A DNA stretch of 64,000 nucleotides. It comes from Neolentinus lepideus HHB14362 ss-1. Lineage: Eukaryota; Basidiomycota; Agaricomycetes; Gloeophyllales; Gloeophyllaceae. Made by a program: the position numbers and the translations under genes. The stretch is taken from NCBI GenBank assembly GCA_001632425.1, contig KV425591.1, forward strand, positions 1 to 64,000, read 5' to 3'. How positions within the stretch are numbered: position 1 is the first letter of the stretch; every line of letters begins with the position of its first letter. The notes beneath the pieces are model-generated. The model was not told the origin of the DNA. It did not search any database and saw nothing but the letters and a program-made list of their open reading frames with translations. Below are positions 22,634 through 35,722 of this stretch, piece after piece.

Positions 22634-25600
22634 TCAGGATTTGGCTTCGGCGAACTCGTCCAGGAACTTTTCAGACGTCCGTACAACAATCTTGATATGT
22701 TCAATAGAAAGGGGCTCGTTCCTGGGCAATAGCCTCGATGAGCAAACTACACTGTACGAACCTTCAGAAGCGACGTACGATGCTAGAGCCAGCGCCTGGG
22801 AAGTCCGTACCAAGTTCTTGATGGTCCGTCCTGATGCAGTACATTCAGACGAAAACACGGTGGAATGAAGCACGGGTCTTACCATTGAAGGGTTTCAATG
22901 AGAGATCATCTATATCCTCCGAGCTGATCAGGCGCTTATCAATAGGGGTTCCTGGAGCTGAGATTTCGACCATCTCCGAGTCGCTCGAGGCTTTACTGTG
23001 CTCGCCAGGTCCCGAGTCTTCGATAGCGATGCCTGCCAATTCCAAGAACTTGCGCCAGACCGTACGTCTGGCATCTTGATCAAGCTCCGGATACTTAATG
23101 CCTGTGGCGATAACTGAGTCATACATAAGAACTCACGGAGAAACGCTATACTTGCCTATCGAGAACCGAGACAAGAACGCATCGTCAAAGCTCTTAATTC
23201 GGTTGGTGGTCAGCAACAACACGCCACGATGATATTCCAGGACACGCAGAGCCACAGAGACTAGGGCATTCCGTTCGAGCTACAAAAAAAAGCGTCAGAA
23301 GCGCCGAGGGACCAATCGATCGGCAAGGCCGTACCTCGTGCATGCTTCTCTGCTCCAAATACACCTATACAAGGTTCAATAGGAGGTCAACATCAGATCA
23401 AAGCACGCTCACATCGGCTTCATCTATCAGAAGTACAGCATCCCAAGCGGTGGCAAGCTGGAGGATCCCTTTGAGGCTATACTCAAGGCTAGACGGGTCC
23501 GTAGGTAACTCGGACGAGCCGACCATGTACAAGGGACGCCGCAGGTACTCTGCCACAGCCTCTGCGGTCAAGGTCTTGCCTGTTCCGGGAGGACCATGGA
23601 GCACTGCAATCTACCATACAATAGTGAAGGTTTGTTCTAACGACTGCGCTATGGACACTTACCAATCCACCACCCTTGCCTGATATTACGTCAGAAATAA
23701 TCTTCTTAGTGGAATTGGCGTTTCTGGTGACTTCTACGAGGCCTTTAATGAGCGCCTGTCATTACAAGATGAGTCAGAAACCTTGGGTGACTGCGAAGCT
23801 TGTGAGATCACCTTGGTGTCCGAGTCTAGAACAAGATGATCCCAGGCACTCTCGTCGAAGACCACGGGGGTAAGCTGCTCAATGTCGAAGCTCGTCCAGC
23901 TCTAGCGAAATGTTATAATAACGCACGGAACATGATACTGATCATTACCTTCTGGCTGAGATTGAACCCAAACACGTTGGAAGGTAAGAGGTGCAACTTC
24001 TCCTCTTCTAGCGTCGGTATAACGAAATCACTGGTATGCACAATCAGAAAAGCTCAAGAAACGACGGAACGGAACCTACGGGTCCGCAATGTATCCACTT
24101 GTATTATCAAACGCCCGTTTATCAACGATAACTCGGTCCTGTGTATACATTCGATCGGTGCTTTCGCCGAAGTCATTGAGCGACATACCCTTAGATCTAC
24201 AAGATTGCTAGTAAGCAGCTGAGCCTTTTGGAACAGGCGCGCCAGGGCGACTTACAGCTTCTGTAATGCGTGCCAGAGTAGGATGCGTACAATCTCCCCC
24301 GTTTCTGCAGTCTCTCCTTCACTTCGTCGGTCAGCAACACGCAAGGCAGCGACTTGAGATCTTTCGAGCCCTAGGTAATACGTGTGAGACGTGCGATATA
24401 ACGAAGACAGGCACGTTGCACGCTAACCTTGAACTGAGGGATCGTCCTAGAGACACTGGTAGTGGTGTAATTGCATCCGTCCCACATGTACATTTCGCCG
24501 TCCAGCTGGAAGTAGGGAAGCCCGCCATAGCTGCTGTAGAGATTCATGAGGTCGCTGAGCTGTCAAACCAAAGGTATTATCGTCACCTCTCGTAGGATCG
24601 CCTGGTCAGGACGAATGCAATCTACGATTAAGAGCGGAAGAAGTGAGGATACGTGGATTGGCATGACGAGGGAGACGTACTTCGCCTTCTCCGTCATATG
24701 AGAAGCAGGTCAGCTTCCGCTCGAAATGGTAGATCAGGAGATCGTATTCGATTTGGCCGTAAGATGTCAGTAAAGCGATGCGATCGGCGCTGAGGTAGTG
24801 GTCAATTTTAAAGGCCCATTTATACAATTTTGAGGAGACATTACATAGGCTTGAATTCTTCATCTAAAAACTCCAGTAACACCCGGACGTGCTCAGCGAC
24901 ATCATTAAGGTACTGAGTGATGGCGTCGTCTCCCAGGTGGCCTACAAATGCATGGGTGATGATGTACAAACCCAACGTCGTGCGTGCCTTACCGTACTCA
25001 GCATCAGTCGCCCCGACTCCTCTTGCAAGGTCTCGTTTCTGGACCGTACTGGCATCAGGAGAGCTTGCGATGGTCTGAACTTCATCCAATTCTTCGTGTA
25101 ACATTTTCAAGTCGGGGAGAATTTTTGCGAGGTCAGATGTAGGCTCGTCCCAGAAAAATTCGTCGCCGAGGTGAGCTCTGCGAGTACATTCATCAGACCC
25201 CGTGATAAGAAGCTCATCTTGACTGACCTTAGGAAAGAGATTAAGATCGGACTAAAGTCGCTAAGAACTATCTCTGGCTTTTCTAGGGGAAGCATTGTAA
25301 GATGTAACGATAAGACTCGGAAATAGTCGTGTTTACCTGTAACACTGGTGTATCGGTAGTTGACATAGAAATAATTGTGCAGATCGCAGCGGGGCGGAGG
25401 TGGTGGGATCTCCAAGGGATCGAAATGAATCCATGTCAAGCTCGATGATGACCTTTGCTCATTGGTGTCAGCTAATACGACCTGATTTTGCTGGGCCGTC
25501 AACATACCAGAGCTGGTTTCTAACTAGATAATGTTTGGTTGGGACTTCGTCAGAGGGCTGCTTGGGGTCGTCCTCCCCGAGGGGCTGTTCTACAAGTTCA

Positions 25601-25776
25601 GAGGCATCAACTGGGGAAATTCCTTCCTGATTCTCCAGTGTCTCTTGATTCTGGTATTCATCGTGGGTCTCTGTGGTGGGACCGACAGGCTCACGACCTG
25701 AACCGAACACAAGAATGAGCCAGTGAGTCAAGACAACCGACAAAACGGTCGTGAAGATAGTGGACAAGAACGACAT
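22634..25776 (-). CDS. Fungal AAA ATPase, paralog B (membrane-anchored)
   Basis: It starts MSFLSTIFTTVLSVVLTHWL with a hydrophobic anchor (residues 3-25) and an acidic Gln/Glu-rich linker. The N-terminal domain includes WIHFDPLEIPPPPPRCDLHN and FYVNYRY. The AAA core has VLHGPPGTGKTLTAEAVAEY, then LATAWDAVLLIDEADV, LTTNRI, SRFSIGIKYPELD, and the lid with FNGRTIKNLVRTSQALALAS and EKFLDEFAEAKS. Compared with paralog A it has an extra acidic insert (about 30 residues around EDSGPGEHSKASSDSEM) between the SRFSIGIKYPEL block and the lid. A and B are tandem on the same strand and B is divergent from the kinase at 26854. Motifs are complete, so it is probably active. Confidence 0.8.
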
Positions 25777-26853
25777 CGCGAGCGCCCTTTCCCCAAAGTG
25801 AGCTAGATTCCATCTTCTTTAAAGCGCGAAAGCCCCGAGCGCCCGTCCCAGCGCTTCAGGAAACGCGTGCTCGGTATCGATAAAAACAAAGTTCAAGACG
25901 CATCTTGTGATGGATATGTGTAATGCGCAATAATGCGGTCCCGAGTCTGAATGTCAATAGTCGAGAGTTCTTTTACGTCATTGTGAAGTTGGACTCGGAT
26001 GTCGAATCATATCGCAAAACCGACGAGAAACTCGAAACAACCTCAACTAGAGTTCAGTAGAGTATCGTCGAGTCATATACGGCGTATATCGGAAACCAGA
26101 GTCCAGAATCAGGACTTAAGAAATGGCACGTCTAGGCAAGAAACATGGATGCAAATGCGGCGGAAGCTTTGGCCATGTTCCGAGTCATTATTTTGTGGCG
26201 TTGCGCCACAAACGCTGAAGCCAAAAATTATATTAATAATTATAATTATCGAATATTCTGAGAGAGGAGAAATCACGGTCACGGCCATTTTGAATATGAA
26301 TATTCTGGCTGCTGAGGTAATGTCACGCCTGCTGCTTCTCTCTCTTTCGATCGTGCCCGATCCGGTCAGGCAACTGCCAAATATGGAAGGACTGGGCTTC
26401 GATTTCAAGTTTGTGCCGCTCTCATATGTCATCCTGCCGACTCGGACCCTTAGCCTGCAAGGTATATAAAGGCAGTTGCTGGGGAAAATGTCCTTCATTT
26501 TTTCTTTTCCTCCCTTCATCGTCACCCTAACTAATCTTTTCCACTGCCTGCGTCTACTGGGTCAAATAGACCTCCGAATCTGTAAAAGAACATCACCCAC
26601 TAGCATTACAGCAAGGTGTTTTGTACGTTGTCCTATTCGCTGTGCTTAATCGTAAAACTTTGGTCGCAATTTTCTTGTTTCACGGCCAAAACACCGCCAC
26701 ACTAGCGGATAACGTCGGCCGGTACGGCATTGGCTTCGGGGCCGAAAGGGCGCGCGCGGGCCTCCGCACCTCTTTGCGCTTTAAGACAGCGCTGACATTC
26801 TCCCCACATAATCGCAACTATTCTCTCATTTTACTGCATTCTCGACTACTTTG
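25777..26853. other. Divergent intergenic region between AAA paralog B and the protein kinase
   Basis: Contains promoter sequence for both genes, including the TATA box listed separately. A 9-bp inverted repeat (TTTGTGGCG, three bases, CGCCACAAA) lies near 26190. The last 380 bp probably form the kinase leader. No gene seen. Confidence 0.4.
26463..26470 (+). promoter_or_regulatory. TATA box upstream of the protein kinase
   Basis: TATATAAA lies about 390 bp before the kinase ATG. The distance implies a long leader, possibly with a leader intron. Confidence 0.45.
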
Positions 26854-29244
26854 ATGACAGCGAGCGCTAGTCTCATCAACGATTCTAGGTGGCCCTTCTA
26901 TTCCGGCGCATTTGACGCTCTATCCAGGCCTTCGATATCTCGCCCAGAACTGCCGAGGATTCTCACTATTGACCACGACGATCATCAGAGCAAGTCACAC
27001 GGCAGAGATGGTACTACCCCAGACCCGGATCAAGAGCTTTCACAGCAACTGTTGTCTGCGGAGCCTGCGGTGCATCTAAAAGTCGCTTCGGCGCCTGAAG
27101 GAGCGGTAGAATCTCTACCTGTCAGTTCCTCGCCGCTCTCTATGTCTTTCTCTCAGGGTGGTGCAGGTATGTCGCCTGCTGCCATGTTTTTATCGGCCTT
27201 TAGCCCTTCAACCTCTGTGTCGAGCCCGCGTTCGAGTCTTCCCGACGATGAGGGTCAAGAAGTTAGTGGATACACACTCGGGCACATTATCGGCCGCGGA
27301 GGTTTCTCGACCATCCGGCTCGCATCATCAAGTACTGGCGGCACCGTCGCCGTGAAGATCGTGCGCCGCTCCGACATCGCACGTCAAGATAACCCGACCC
27401 TTGTCCAGAAACGGCTGAGCAACGAAGCTGCCATCTGGTCGAGCCTCAGCCACGAGCACATCCTACCGCTGTTCTCCGCAGTGCACACTTCGTACGCTGA
27501 TTTCTTCGTCACACTCTACTGCCCCGCGGGCACCCTGTTTGACATCCTACAGCGGGAAGGGCCGCTGGGGCAGGACGGTGCGGGGATGATGTTCAGGCAG
27601 GTGGTGAGGGGGCTGCGGTACATGCACGAAGTGGCGGGGCTCGTGCACAGGGATGTCAAGCTGGAGAATGTGCTTGTGGATGAGATGGGTGTATGCAAGA
27701 TCGGAGACTTTGGATTGACTGCGAGAATTGGCGAATTAGATGATGACAGTAGTTCCGAAGACGAGGGCGTCGATGAGCAGAGTGAGCAGTACCAGCGGCA
27801 GCGTGCAGTGTCGTCGATGCGGCAGACAAAGCCCGGCCTGCCAGCCCATCTGTCGCTAATCCGCCACCACAGCGGGCCTCGCCATCGTAATTCATCGCCA
27901 CTGCCATCGTCCGCACGACCAGCAGAAGTGAAGCAAAAGCCTGAATGTTACAATCCCGGCTCACTTCCGTACGCATCTCCCGAACTGCTCCTACCGCACT
28001 CAACGCCGCTACGCCCGCATCCGGCACAAGATATCTGGGCACTAGGTGTGTTGCTATACGCTCTGCTTACGGGCAGACTACCGTTTATGGACTCGTTCGA
28101 AACGAGACTGCAAATGAAAATATTGCATGGTATGTGCGCACGCTGCTCGCATCCCCGACGCTGAGTTTACTTCTCTTATCGGCTCGCAGGTGTATACGAA
28201 ATGCCCACCGGCATCGGTCGTGGTGCAGAGGATGTCCTCAAAGGCTGCATGGAGAGGTCGGTCTCGAGCCGGTGGACAATCGCCATGGTCGACGATGCCG
28301 CATGGGGCGTGGGCTGGGGATCTGCTGGGGACGATGTCACGCCCACTGCTGAAGAGGTGTGCGCAGCGGAGATGGAGCGCCGGTCGTCGAGGTCGGGTTC
28401 GCAGTCTCGACTTGCAGAGGTGCCCCCGCCGCGGAGGCTATCGCCGGGCGGAGCAGGCGCGCACAGCAGAAGCACCTCGTGCTCATCTGCGTCGGGAGAG
28501 TCGAGGGGCGTGCGGTCGCCGTCGTTCTCCGCCCTCACGCACGCAATCCTGAGTCCGGCGTCGTCGTCGGATACGGTCTCTACGTGTACCGCGTCGTCGG
28601 CGTCGTCGATACCAGCTTTGAACGACTCGGCGTTGGTCACATCGCCGCCCACGTCGCCGGAGCCCCTGCACGAGCGCGGGCGCAGACCGCGGTACGACTC
28701 CGCGCAATATGCGTTTCACCCCCACCTGCACTCGTCGCGGTCCCCGAGCCCGAGCGTCGTCCCTACAACTCCCGTCGATATCCCCGGGAAATGGGAGGAT
28801 ACCTCGCGAGGGCGGAAAGCGTCGCGGCGGATGGCGCCCTCCCCGCTTGGACTGGGCGTCCACGCTGGCGTGGACCTCGTCGACAGCACGGACCTGGATG
28901 TGCTGCACGAGGCGCGGCCGTGGTTTGCGAGTCCGGGTCGGAAGGAGTCGAGGGCACGGAGTCAAGAGCATGACGAGTCTTTGCTATGGGGAGATGATAC
29001 GCCTGTTCGTCGCCGGCGCAGCGCTAGCAAGCGGTCAAGCTCGAGGTCAACGGATAGGAGGGCGGGTAGCGTGCCCCCGCACGACAGCCAGGCGTGGTCG
29101 CTGATGCTCCCTGGGCAGTCTGGCGGCGCCGGAACACCGACGACCAAGTTCTCGCTGTCGCAGGGCGTTGGCGAGTTTGTGCCCACGCCGAAGATGAAGA
29201 TGCAGCCCGCGGGGAGGAGCAAGAGTCTTGGGCCTGCTCGTTGA
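26854..29244 (+). CDS. Serine/threonine protein kinase with long activation-segment insert
   Basis: A eukaryotic protein kinase of about 780 residues with one intron (about 28131-28189). A Ser/Pro-rich N-terminal region of about 140 residues precedes the kinase domain. The domain shows the glycine loop IGRGGFSTIRLA, VAVKIV with the catalytic Lys, VHRDVKLENVL, DFGLTARIG, then SLPYASPELLLP, DIWALGVLLYALLTGRLPF. Between DFG and the APE-like SPE lies an insert of roughly 90 residues, acidic first (DDDSSSEDEG) then basic. The C-terminal 300 residues are low-complexity Ser/Arg-rich. CAMK-like by motif pattern; no specific ortholog is claimed. The ATG at 26854 was chosen because the triplet before it is TTG. 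Confidence 0.9.
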
Positions 29245-29664
29245 GCGAGTGGTGCACGTTTAAGTAAGGGAGCAAGCTGAAATCGGAGATCAAGTTGGAC
29301 GTTTAATAAAAGTGGAAGGGATCTGCAAAAATGATCGTCCGTCATCTTCGAGTTCTTTCGTCCAGGTTGCGCCCACGTTCGCGAGTTCGAGGGCGGATTG
29401 CGTATTTATGAAACAACGTCAATATTGTGCGCATGTCTTTGTTGTACGTATTTTTACCGTCATATACCCATCATAACCCACGTTTTGTACTGATCGATCA
29501 GAGATTATGTCGTTGTACTTGTAGCATGTAGCACATTTGTGTAAATGCGGTGGCATAATATCACAACCACTCGCAAAGTATATTTGAAGATTTTGGAATA
29601 CTGAGACCAACAAAACGAGAAACCTAGTATACATAAGATGATGCCAGAAGATATCGGAGAGCAG
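29245..29664. other. Convergent intergenic region
   Basis: 3' flanks of the kinase and the Ssr4-like gene. No gene seen. Confidence 0.4.
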
Positions 29665-31072
29665 TTAACTGATGCTCATGGCCTCTGAATCCATGGACAC
29701 ATCTCCTTCGAGCGGTCTGGGAGTCACCTCTTTTTGCTTCAGCTCTTCGATTTCGGCGAATAACTTGGTCTGAGCAGTATGAATTGATAATGAAAGGAGG
29801 GTAAAAAGTCAAAACGTACCGTTTTCTCGTCCAACTCGGTCTTGTTGAATAACGTAGAGTAGGACGGCGGTCGAGGTGGTGCCTTCTTCTCGCCGAATGC
29901 GGCGTACATGAAGACCTCGTTCATGAGCTCGTGATTCCGCCGGTATCGTGCGAGCGCTAGAGCGCGCGTGGAGATCTGGTCTCCCTCGTCTAACCACTAA
30001 TAAACATACAGACAGAGTCCGAAACCTTGGTCACGTACCACCCGAGTCCTCGTCCTGCAGTTGCGCCTGCGCAGCCGCCTTCGCCTGGACATCCCATCAA
30101 GCCCTGCGTGTCACATAAACTAAACAGGCCACTCACCGCATTCGCAGCAGCTGCCGCTGCCGCCGCATTCCCATCCAGCTGCCTTTTCGCCTCCAGCCCC
30201 TCCATGCGCGCCCGCTGCTGCGCAAGCAACGCCTGCTGATTCGTGCCTGGTGGAATCGCGATGCCTCCAGCATAGTTGACGCCTCCCGCCGGCGGACCTG
30301 TGCCTGGCGGGTAGACCTGGTGTCCGAATTTGTCGCCCATGCAGACGAAGATGCTGGGCTCGTTGATGGGTCGGAGGGGGTACGGACGGACGGGTTGGTT
30401 GAACGCTGGGTTGATGGCTGCGAAAGGGTTGAAAGGGGAAGAATAAGAGATTCGGACGGCGACGTACGCATGGGTGGACCGCGACTGTAGTGAACGAGAC
30501 CGATCCCGACATGTCCCCCGCGAGCCAGGCGATACCGCCTCCGTGCGCGCAAAGCGACCTGTTCACCGGAGTTGGGGACAAACCCGTACTTGACCTCGCA
30601 TAGCTCCAGGTCCTATGAGTACAAAATGCGTCAGTTTATGCCTACTTTGCAAAATACGACACTGACGCGACCCTGGCCTGCTGGAATGACCGTCTTCGTC
30701 TCGCCATCTTGCCATCGGATGCCGTCGTTTGGGAAGCGCTCAGGGTTAGGCATATAGATCATGTAGACTGACCCGTCTAGCTAGCAGGGTGGATCTCCTC
30801 AGTGAGGTTGGAATAAATATGAACTGGCGCAGACCTTGTGGTTTGTCGATCCAACCCCAGACGAAGGGGACTTGCTGGGTCAAAGGAATGGCCTTCAAGA
30901 GCATGCTCAAAACTGTCTCCATTGACAGACTCTGGTGAGTTCCTAGCGGCTCTGGGTACCGCAAGCAGGCACCCTCCGCCTGTAATTGTTGCATCCGTGC
31001 CTGCATTCTAACCAGTGGTCGCAGTTGAGACGTTGAATTTATATTGATATTTGGAAGTCGCGCAAGTGTCAT
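29665..31072 (-). CDS. ssr4: Ssr4-like subunit of SWI/SNF and RSC chromatin remodellers
   Basis: The spliced product matches the fungal Ssr4 family (DUF1750), known in fission yeast as a shared SWI/SNF-RSC subunit in the nucleus. Visible blocks in order: MTLARLPNININSTSQLRPL, QQVPFVWGWIDKP, LDGSVYMIYMPNPERFPNDG, IRWQDGETKTVIPAGQGR, DLELCEVKYGFVPNSGEQ, ALRARRRYRL, then a Pro/Gly/Ala-rich part with QALLAQQRARMEGLEAKRQL and a run of alanines. The C-terminal part carries RRNHELMNEVFMYAAFGEKK and ELDEKTKLFAEIEELKQKEV, a likely coiled coil, ending AMSIS. About six introns with GT-AG ends are needed. It is divergent from AAA paralog C. Confidence 0.85.
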
Positions 31073-32094
31073 AGACGGTATTTGTGCGTATTTACTTCAG
31101 CCACCTAGCCACCTCCTAGGTCTCAACTGAAAGCAATATTCTTACGGGAGCTCAAACGCTCAGGCCTTAGGACGCATAACGTTCTAGTAGTAATTAGACA
31201 ATTCGGAGGAGTGTACACAAGTTTTACGTGTGGTCGGTTATGTAATGTTAGTTTAGCCATGTGACAATGCCACACATGCGGTTGCGCCACATCATCCTCC
31301 CATTACGTAAGCTCTTTCGGAAGTCGAAGGTATTGTCATGAGAGTGTTCTCAATGACTGACGCTTGTCGAGTCCATGCAGTGAGTCGCGTCGCTCACTCG
31401 GCTCCGCTGGACACAGAACGTAGTCACTCATATACGAGGTTCGCTGGACATGGCATTTTACGTGCTTGTTCATCTGGATATGACTCGGAATGGTGAGAAA
31501 ACTATCGTGCCTAATACAATATCCTCGTCATCCCTTCAGCCTGAGCTGGTGATCTCGAGTCATCTTAACTCATGGTCCTATTATCTATAGATCCTCTTCG
31601 ACGTAAATTTTTCTGCTGCAAGAATGCCGTTGGACATTCTCCGGCCACAGAACTAGCCACTCGGATATCGGGCGAGTGATCTCAATGACCATGCGACTTG
31701 GTTCAAAGCCACATTGAGGGACAATGGTCACACCTTAGAACTGGTTCAATGTCACGTCCTTGCGTGGCCCTTTGTCCTTTCGTCTTTGATCGGGCTTCTA
31801 ACAAGGCGATCGGATACACTCGATCTTCGTGGAGGACTCGTCCCCTAAATGATCGATACCTTTGACTCCACTTTGCGCATCCGTCTCATATAACCTCGGA
31901 CTATATAGGATTGTTCTCGTCCAGAACGTGCAGCCTAATCACTGTCTTACGTCGGTGAAGCTTTGTTGTGGCCACCCGGTTTGCACGTTGCAACCCTGCC
32001 TCTCATATATAAAGGCCTTGCTCGATAGTGCTTGGGACATCATCGCAGATCATCCGCCCTCGTTAAACAAACTCTGGCTGTGTGCAGCACAGTT
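31073..32094. other. Intergenic region, promoter of AAA paralog C
   Basis: One kilobase without a supported gene between the divergent Ssr4-like and AAA-C genes. It contains the TATA box listed below and no recognised repeat. Confidence 0.4.
32006..32013 (+). promoter_or_regulatory. TATA box of AAA paralog C
   Basis: TATATAAA lies 82 bp upstream of the paralog C ATG at 32095, a normal core-promoter spacing. Confidence 0.55.
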
Positions 32095-35000
32095 ATGTCC
32101 GATCCAAAGCCTACTGAGAAGACCGAGGAGAACGTTCCTGCCACCGAAGTTGTACAAGGCGAGTCCCAAGGCACCGCCGAGCTGCAAGCAACTGCTCTCG
32201 TCGATTCCGTGTCCGAACAGAAGCAAGATACAGAAAGTGAAACCCTATCTAGCTCGGCGGACGCAGGGCCCCATTTTCTCAAGCTCGAACAGATCTGGTT
32301 ATTCATTAGATTCTGCAGTCATTTCTCAGGACTGACGACAATGCAGGGATTATGACGAAGGGAAATGGGTACCGTACGACTCGTCTAAGTTCAAGCCGCC
32401 CCCGCCTCGTTTCGATCTCCACAACTATTTTTATATCAACGTTCGGTACAAGAATGCTCTAGGTAGAGTCGAGACGACATACTGTAATGATCTCACTTTC
32501 TAAAACATTCACAGACACTCCCAAAAAGGTCTTGACCAATTTTAGTCCAATGCTAATACCGTTTTTGAGGTGATTTACAAGATCTGAGTGCTTGGAATAC
32601 GGTGCTCATGCAATTGCTATTACTCAGGCGATACGTCGGCGATACTTTCTTCTATAGCGACCCAGAGTACGATCTGGTGCACTTCTTTCCTTCACTGAAG
32701 TGGCTCCACAAGAAGCATGCGGCTCTACGCAATCTTGCCACTTCAATTGATGAATCAGGACCTGATGAGAGACGTAAGATGGCGAGGAAACTCGGTGCCA
32801 AAGATGCGGAATTTGGTGAGATATACGGCTCAAATATGGCACGTTTATTTTACTGAACGTCACTAGGTCATCTTGACGACAAATATATCACACGTTACCT
32901 GACGGATATCGGAGATCATGCGGAGATTCTGTTGCAGTACCTCGACGAAGAATTTAAGCCTACGTGTGTCCGGTTCCGCTGCCACTTCATATCTGCTGAT
33001 CCTGAGCCAATCAATACAGGGCAGAGCGTTTGGCTGCATTGCTCTCATACGGCCAGATTGAGTATGACTTGCTAAGATACCACTTTGAGCCCGATGTCAC
33101 GGTATTCACCACTACGGACGACCCTGTGAGTAATATATTTGTATTTTCTACCAGTCAGTATGGCGTACTTCACGGTCATTTTTAGATGGCTTATATCATA
33201 ACGGAGACGGAATACATCACCAGGTAAATAGTAGCCAACGAGTTGAATATGTACTTCTCTGAGGCATCTTTTCCAAGCGACCCGAAGGCATACCATATGA
33301 CAGGGAAAGCCGTGCGTTGGAGTGGGCATAAATACGAATGGCACTTTGTGTCGATAAAAATTACCCAATTCGCAGTATGTCCCTTGTCTATTCTGAATCA
33401 CGGTCAGCATCTGACATGGTACAGGGAACCAAAGAGCTCGATGCCTTGCCGTGTGCAGTCTTGACCGACGAAGTGAAAGAAAACCTTAAAAGTATTTGAT
33501 CCCTTTCTTAGCACAAGCTCAGAGCTCACTAGATATACCAGAACGTGGACGAGTCTATACGTCGTATGCTGGCATGCATTACAGATCTTGTACGTGTGAT
33601 CACTACATTTTGGTCTCCGCAGGAACCCTGACAGCTCGCAGATGTAAACTCAGATATCCACGTGAGTTTAGAGCATCTAAAATCACAAACCGCTTGTCAC
33701 CCTTTTGCAGGACAGAGTCATCGTCGATAGGATAGCATATGATAATCAAGACGGATACGTCGCCGATCCGTACGTAGCTAAGAGTGTCATGTCAGAGTCG
33801 CTCTCACATTTGATTGTAGTTCATTCAAGGTACCAAAACTACATGAAGACCAGCTGCATCTGTTGCCTTCGAAAGTCTATGGTTTCAACATGACTCGCAA
33901 GGTAGGTAACTTCACCTCCTGCAGTTTTCTCGTCTCAATTGACTTCTATCCCTGAGTTGTGGATGTCTTTCCATGTAAATCACCTCCACCCCGTCCAATT
34001 TGATGAGAGCGCCTGGGATCACCTGGTACTTGACCCGGATACTAAGGTGAATTTTAACCACTGCTGCTTTCCGTTGAAGTTCACGTGTTCTGTAGACCCT
34101 CATCAAAGGTCTCGTCGATGTTACGAAGAACGCCAACTCTACGAAGGATATCATTTCAGACGTTATCTCTGGGAAGGGTGGAGGTTTGGTACGGAGCTCT
34201 TGCCTGGACGGCAGGAAATGCGGTGTACTGATATCCGCTTATCATGCAGATCGCAGTGTTGCACGGTCCACCGGGCACCGGCAAGACTCTGACTGCTGAA
34301 GCTGTCGCGGAGTATCTCAAAAGGCCTCTGTATATGGTTGGCTCGTCGGAGCTGCCGACGTCTCCGTCGAGACTGGAAAGTAGCCTGAGGAGTATTTTGA
34401 AGGTGAGGGTGGTTCGCCCGCTGCTACAATATCCTGACCTTCTATCTCGCATAGCTAGCGACTGCATGGGATGCTGTGTTGCTCATTGATGAAGCCGACG
34501 TGAGTCTCGTATCATAGGTAAGTTGAGGCCGAGTAATCTGAATGGGATCTTCTAGGTGTACCTGGAGCAACGAAGTCTGCACGAAGTGAGTCTGTGCATT
34601 GTTGAAGCGTCTCATAACTGACGTCCTCTCACAGCTGGAGCGGAATGCGTTGGTTTCAGTAGCTCTGCGCGTCCTGGAGTATCACCGAGGCGTGCTTTTC
34701 TTGACGACTAACCGAATCAAGGATTTCGATGATGCTTTCCTCTCAAAGTTTTCCATAGGTTAGTGTGCTTCAGGCGACTGGTGGAATTACTAACATCCTA
34801 TCTAGGTATCAAATATCCCGAGCTAGACCAGTCGGCTCGGAAAGCCGTTTGGCAGAAGTTCTTCCAGTTGGCGGGAATACGTTACGAGGGCACTGTGTCG
34901 GACCAAGTGGCTACGACTGCGGAAAACGAGTGTGTCATTACTTCCGAGGACCTCGAAGAGCTCTCCGCGAAACCTTTCAACGGTGCATATGATCGTTCCC

Positions 35001-35243
35001 GCGTTCTTCTAGCTTCTAACTCACCTCTGATGCCACAGGACGAACCATCAAGAACCTGGTCAGAACCTCTCAGGCCTTGGCTCTGGCATCGTGAGTGGTC
35101 CCATCCCTTTACGCACTGACGCTCCTGAGTCTGTACTCGCCAAACGATCTTCTAGGAATGTACCACTTTCAATCGAGCATGTCAGGGTCGTCGTGAGGGC
35201 GTCTGAAAAGTTCCTGGACGAGTTTGCAACTGCCGAGAGGTAG
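32095..35243 (+). CDS. Fungal AAA ATPase, paralog C (no membrane anchor)
   Basis: The ATG at 32095 starts MSDPKPTEKTEENVPATE, an acidic hydrophilic N-terminus without the hydrophobic anchor of paralogs A and B. A 50-bp intron joins LKLEQIW to DYDEGKWVPYDSSKFKPPPP. The N-terminal domain then gives FDLHNYFYINVRY, YDLVHFFPSLKWLHKKH and YITRYLTDIGDHAEILLQYL. The AAA core is complete: VLHGPPGTGKTLTAEAVAEY, ATAWDAVLLIDEADV, YLEQRSLHELERNAL, LTTNRIKDFDDAFLSKFSIG, IKYPELDQSARKAVWQKFF. The lid ends EKFLDEFATAER. Lys replaces the Arg seen in A and B at FLSKFSIG. The protein is probably cytosolic or nuclear. Confidence 0.8.
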
Positions 35244-35722
35244 TGAATAGCTACGCTCAATGTCGAGGTTGTGTCAAATGAATGTATCAATTTCTGCCGC
35301 CTGTCCTCAATAGAGTTCATTTCCTAGTTCCTTGGCCGGACTGAGAGAGGAAAGCATACCGATCCCCAAGGCTGTGGACACCTTCATTAGATCTTTTGTT
35401 CACTAAGGAGTTATTTCTATACTGTGTCTAAATTGCGGCGACTGAGGAGTTCGTCTTGTCGGTCGTCCAGACATCGCACAGTCTTCGCCTCTGAGAGGCC
35501 CGCTAACGTCTCGATATGTCGAGACGTACAAAGTTCGAATCAATGGAAAATTTGTTTTGGAAGGTTACATCCTATTCTACTGGATTACTACAACACACAT
35601 GTGGCAATATTCTACATAGCGAGCAAGGATGACAGCGATAGCAGGTACTTAGATAGCATATACGATCAAACATTGCATCCATCCGTATACCGGTATGAAA
35701 ATAGTCTCCCGTAGACAGTGCT
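35244..35722. other. Convergent intergenic region
   Basis: Between the 3' ends of AAA paralog C and the FunK1 kinase. No gene seen. Confidence 0.4.

Noticed and set aside
28176..28971. Long minus-strand and alternate-frame ORFs inside the kinase gene
   Set aside because: They overlap the GC-rich kinase C-terminal coding sequence and are shadows of the biased composition.
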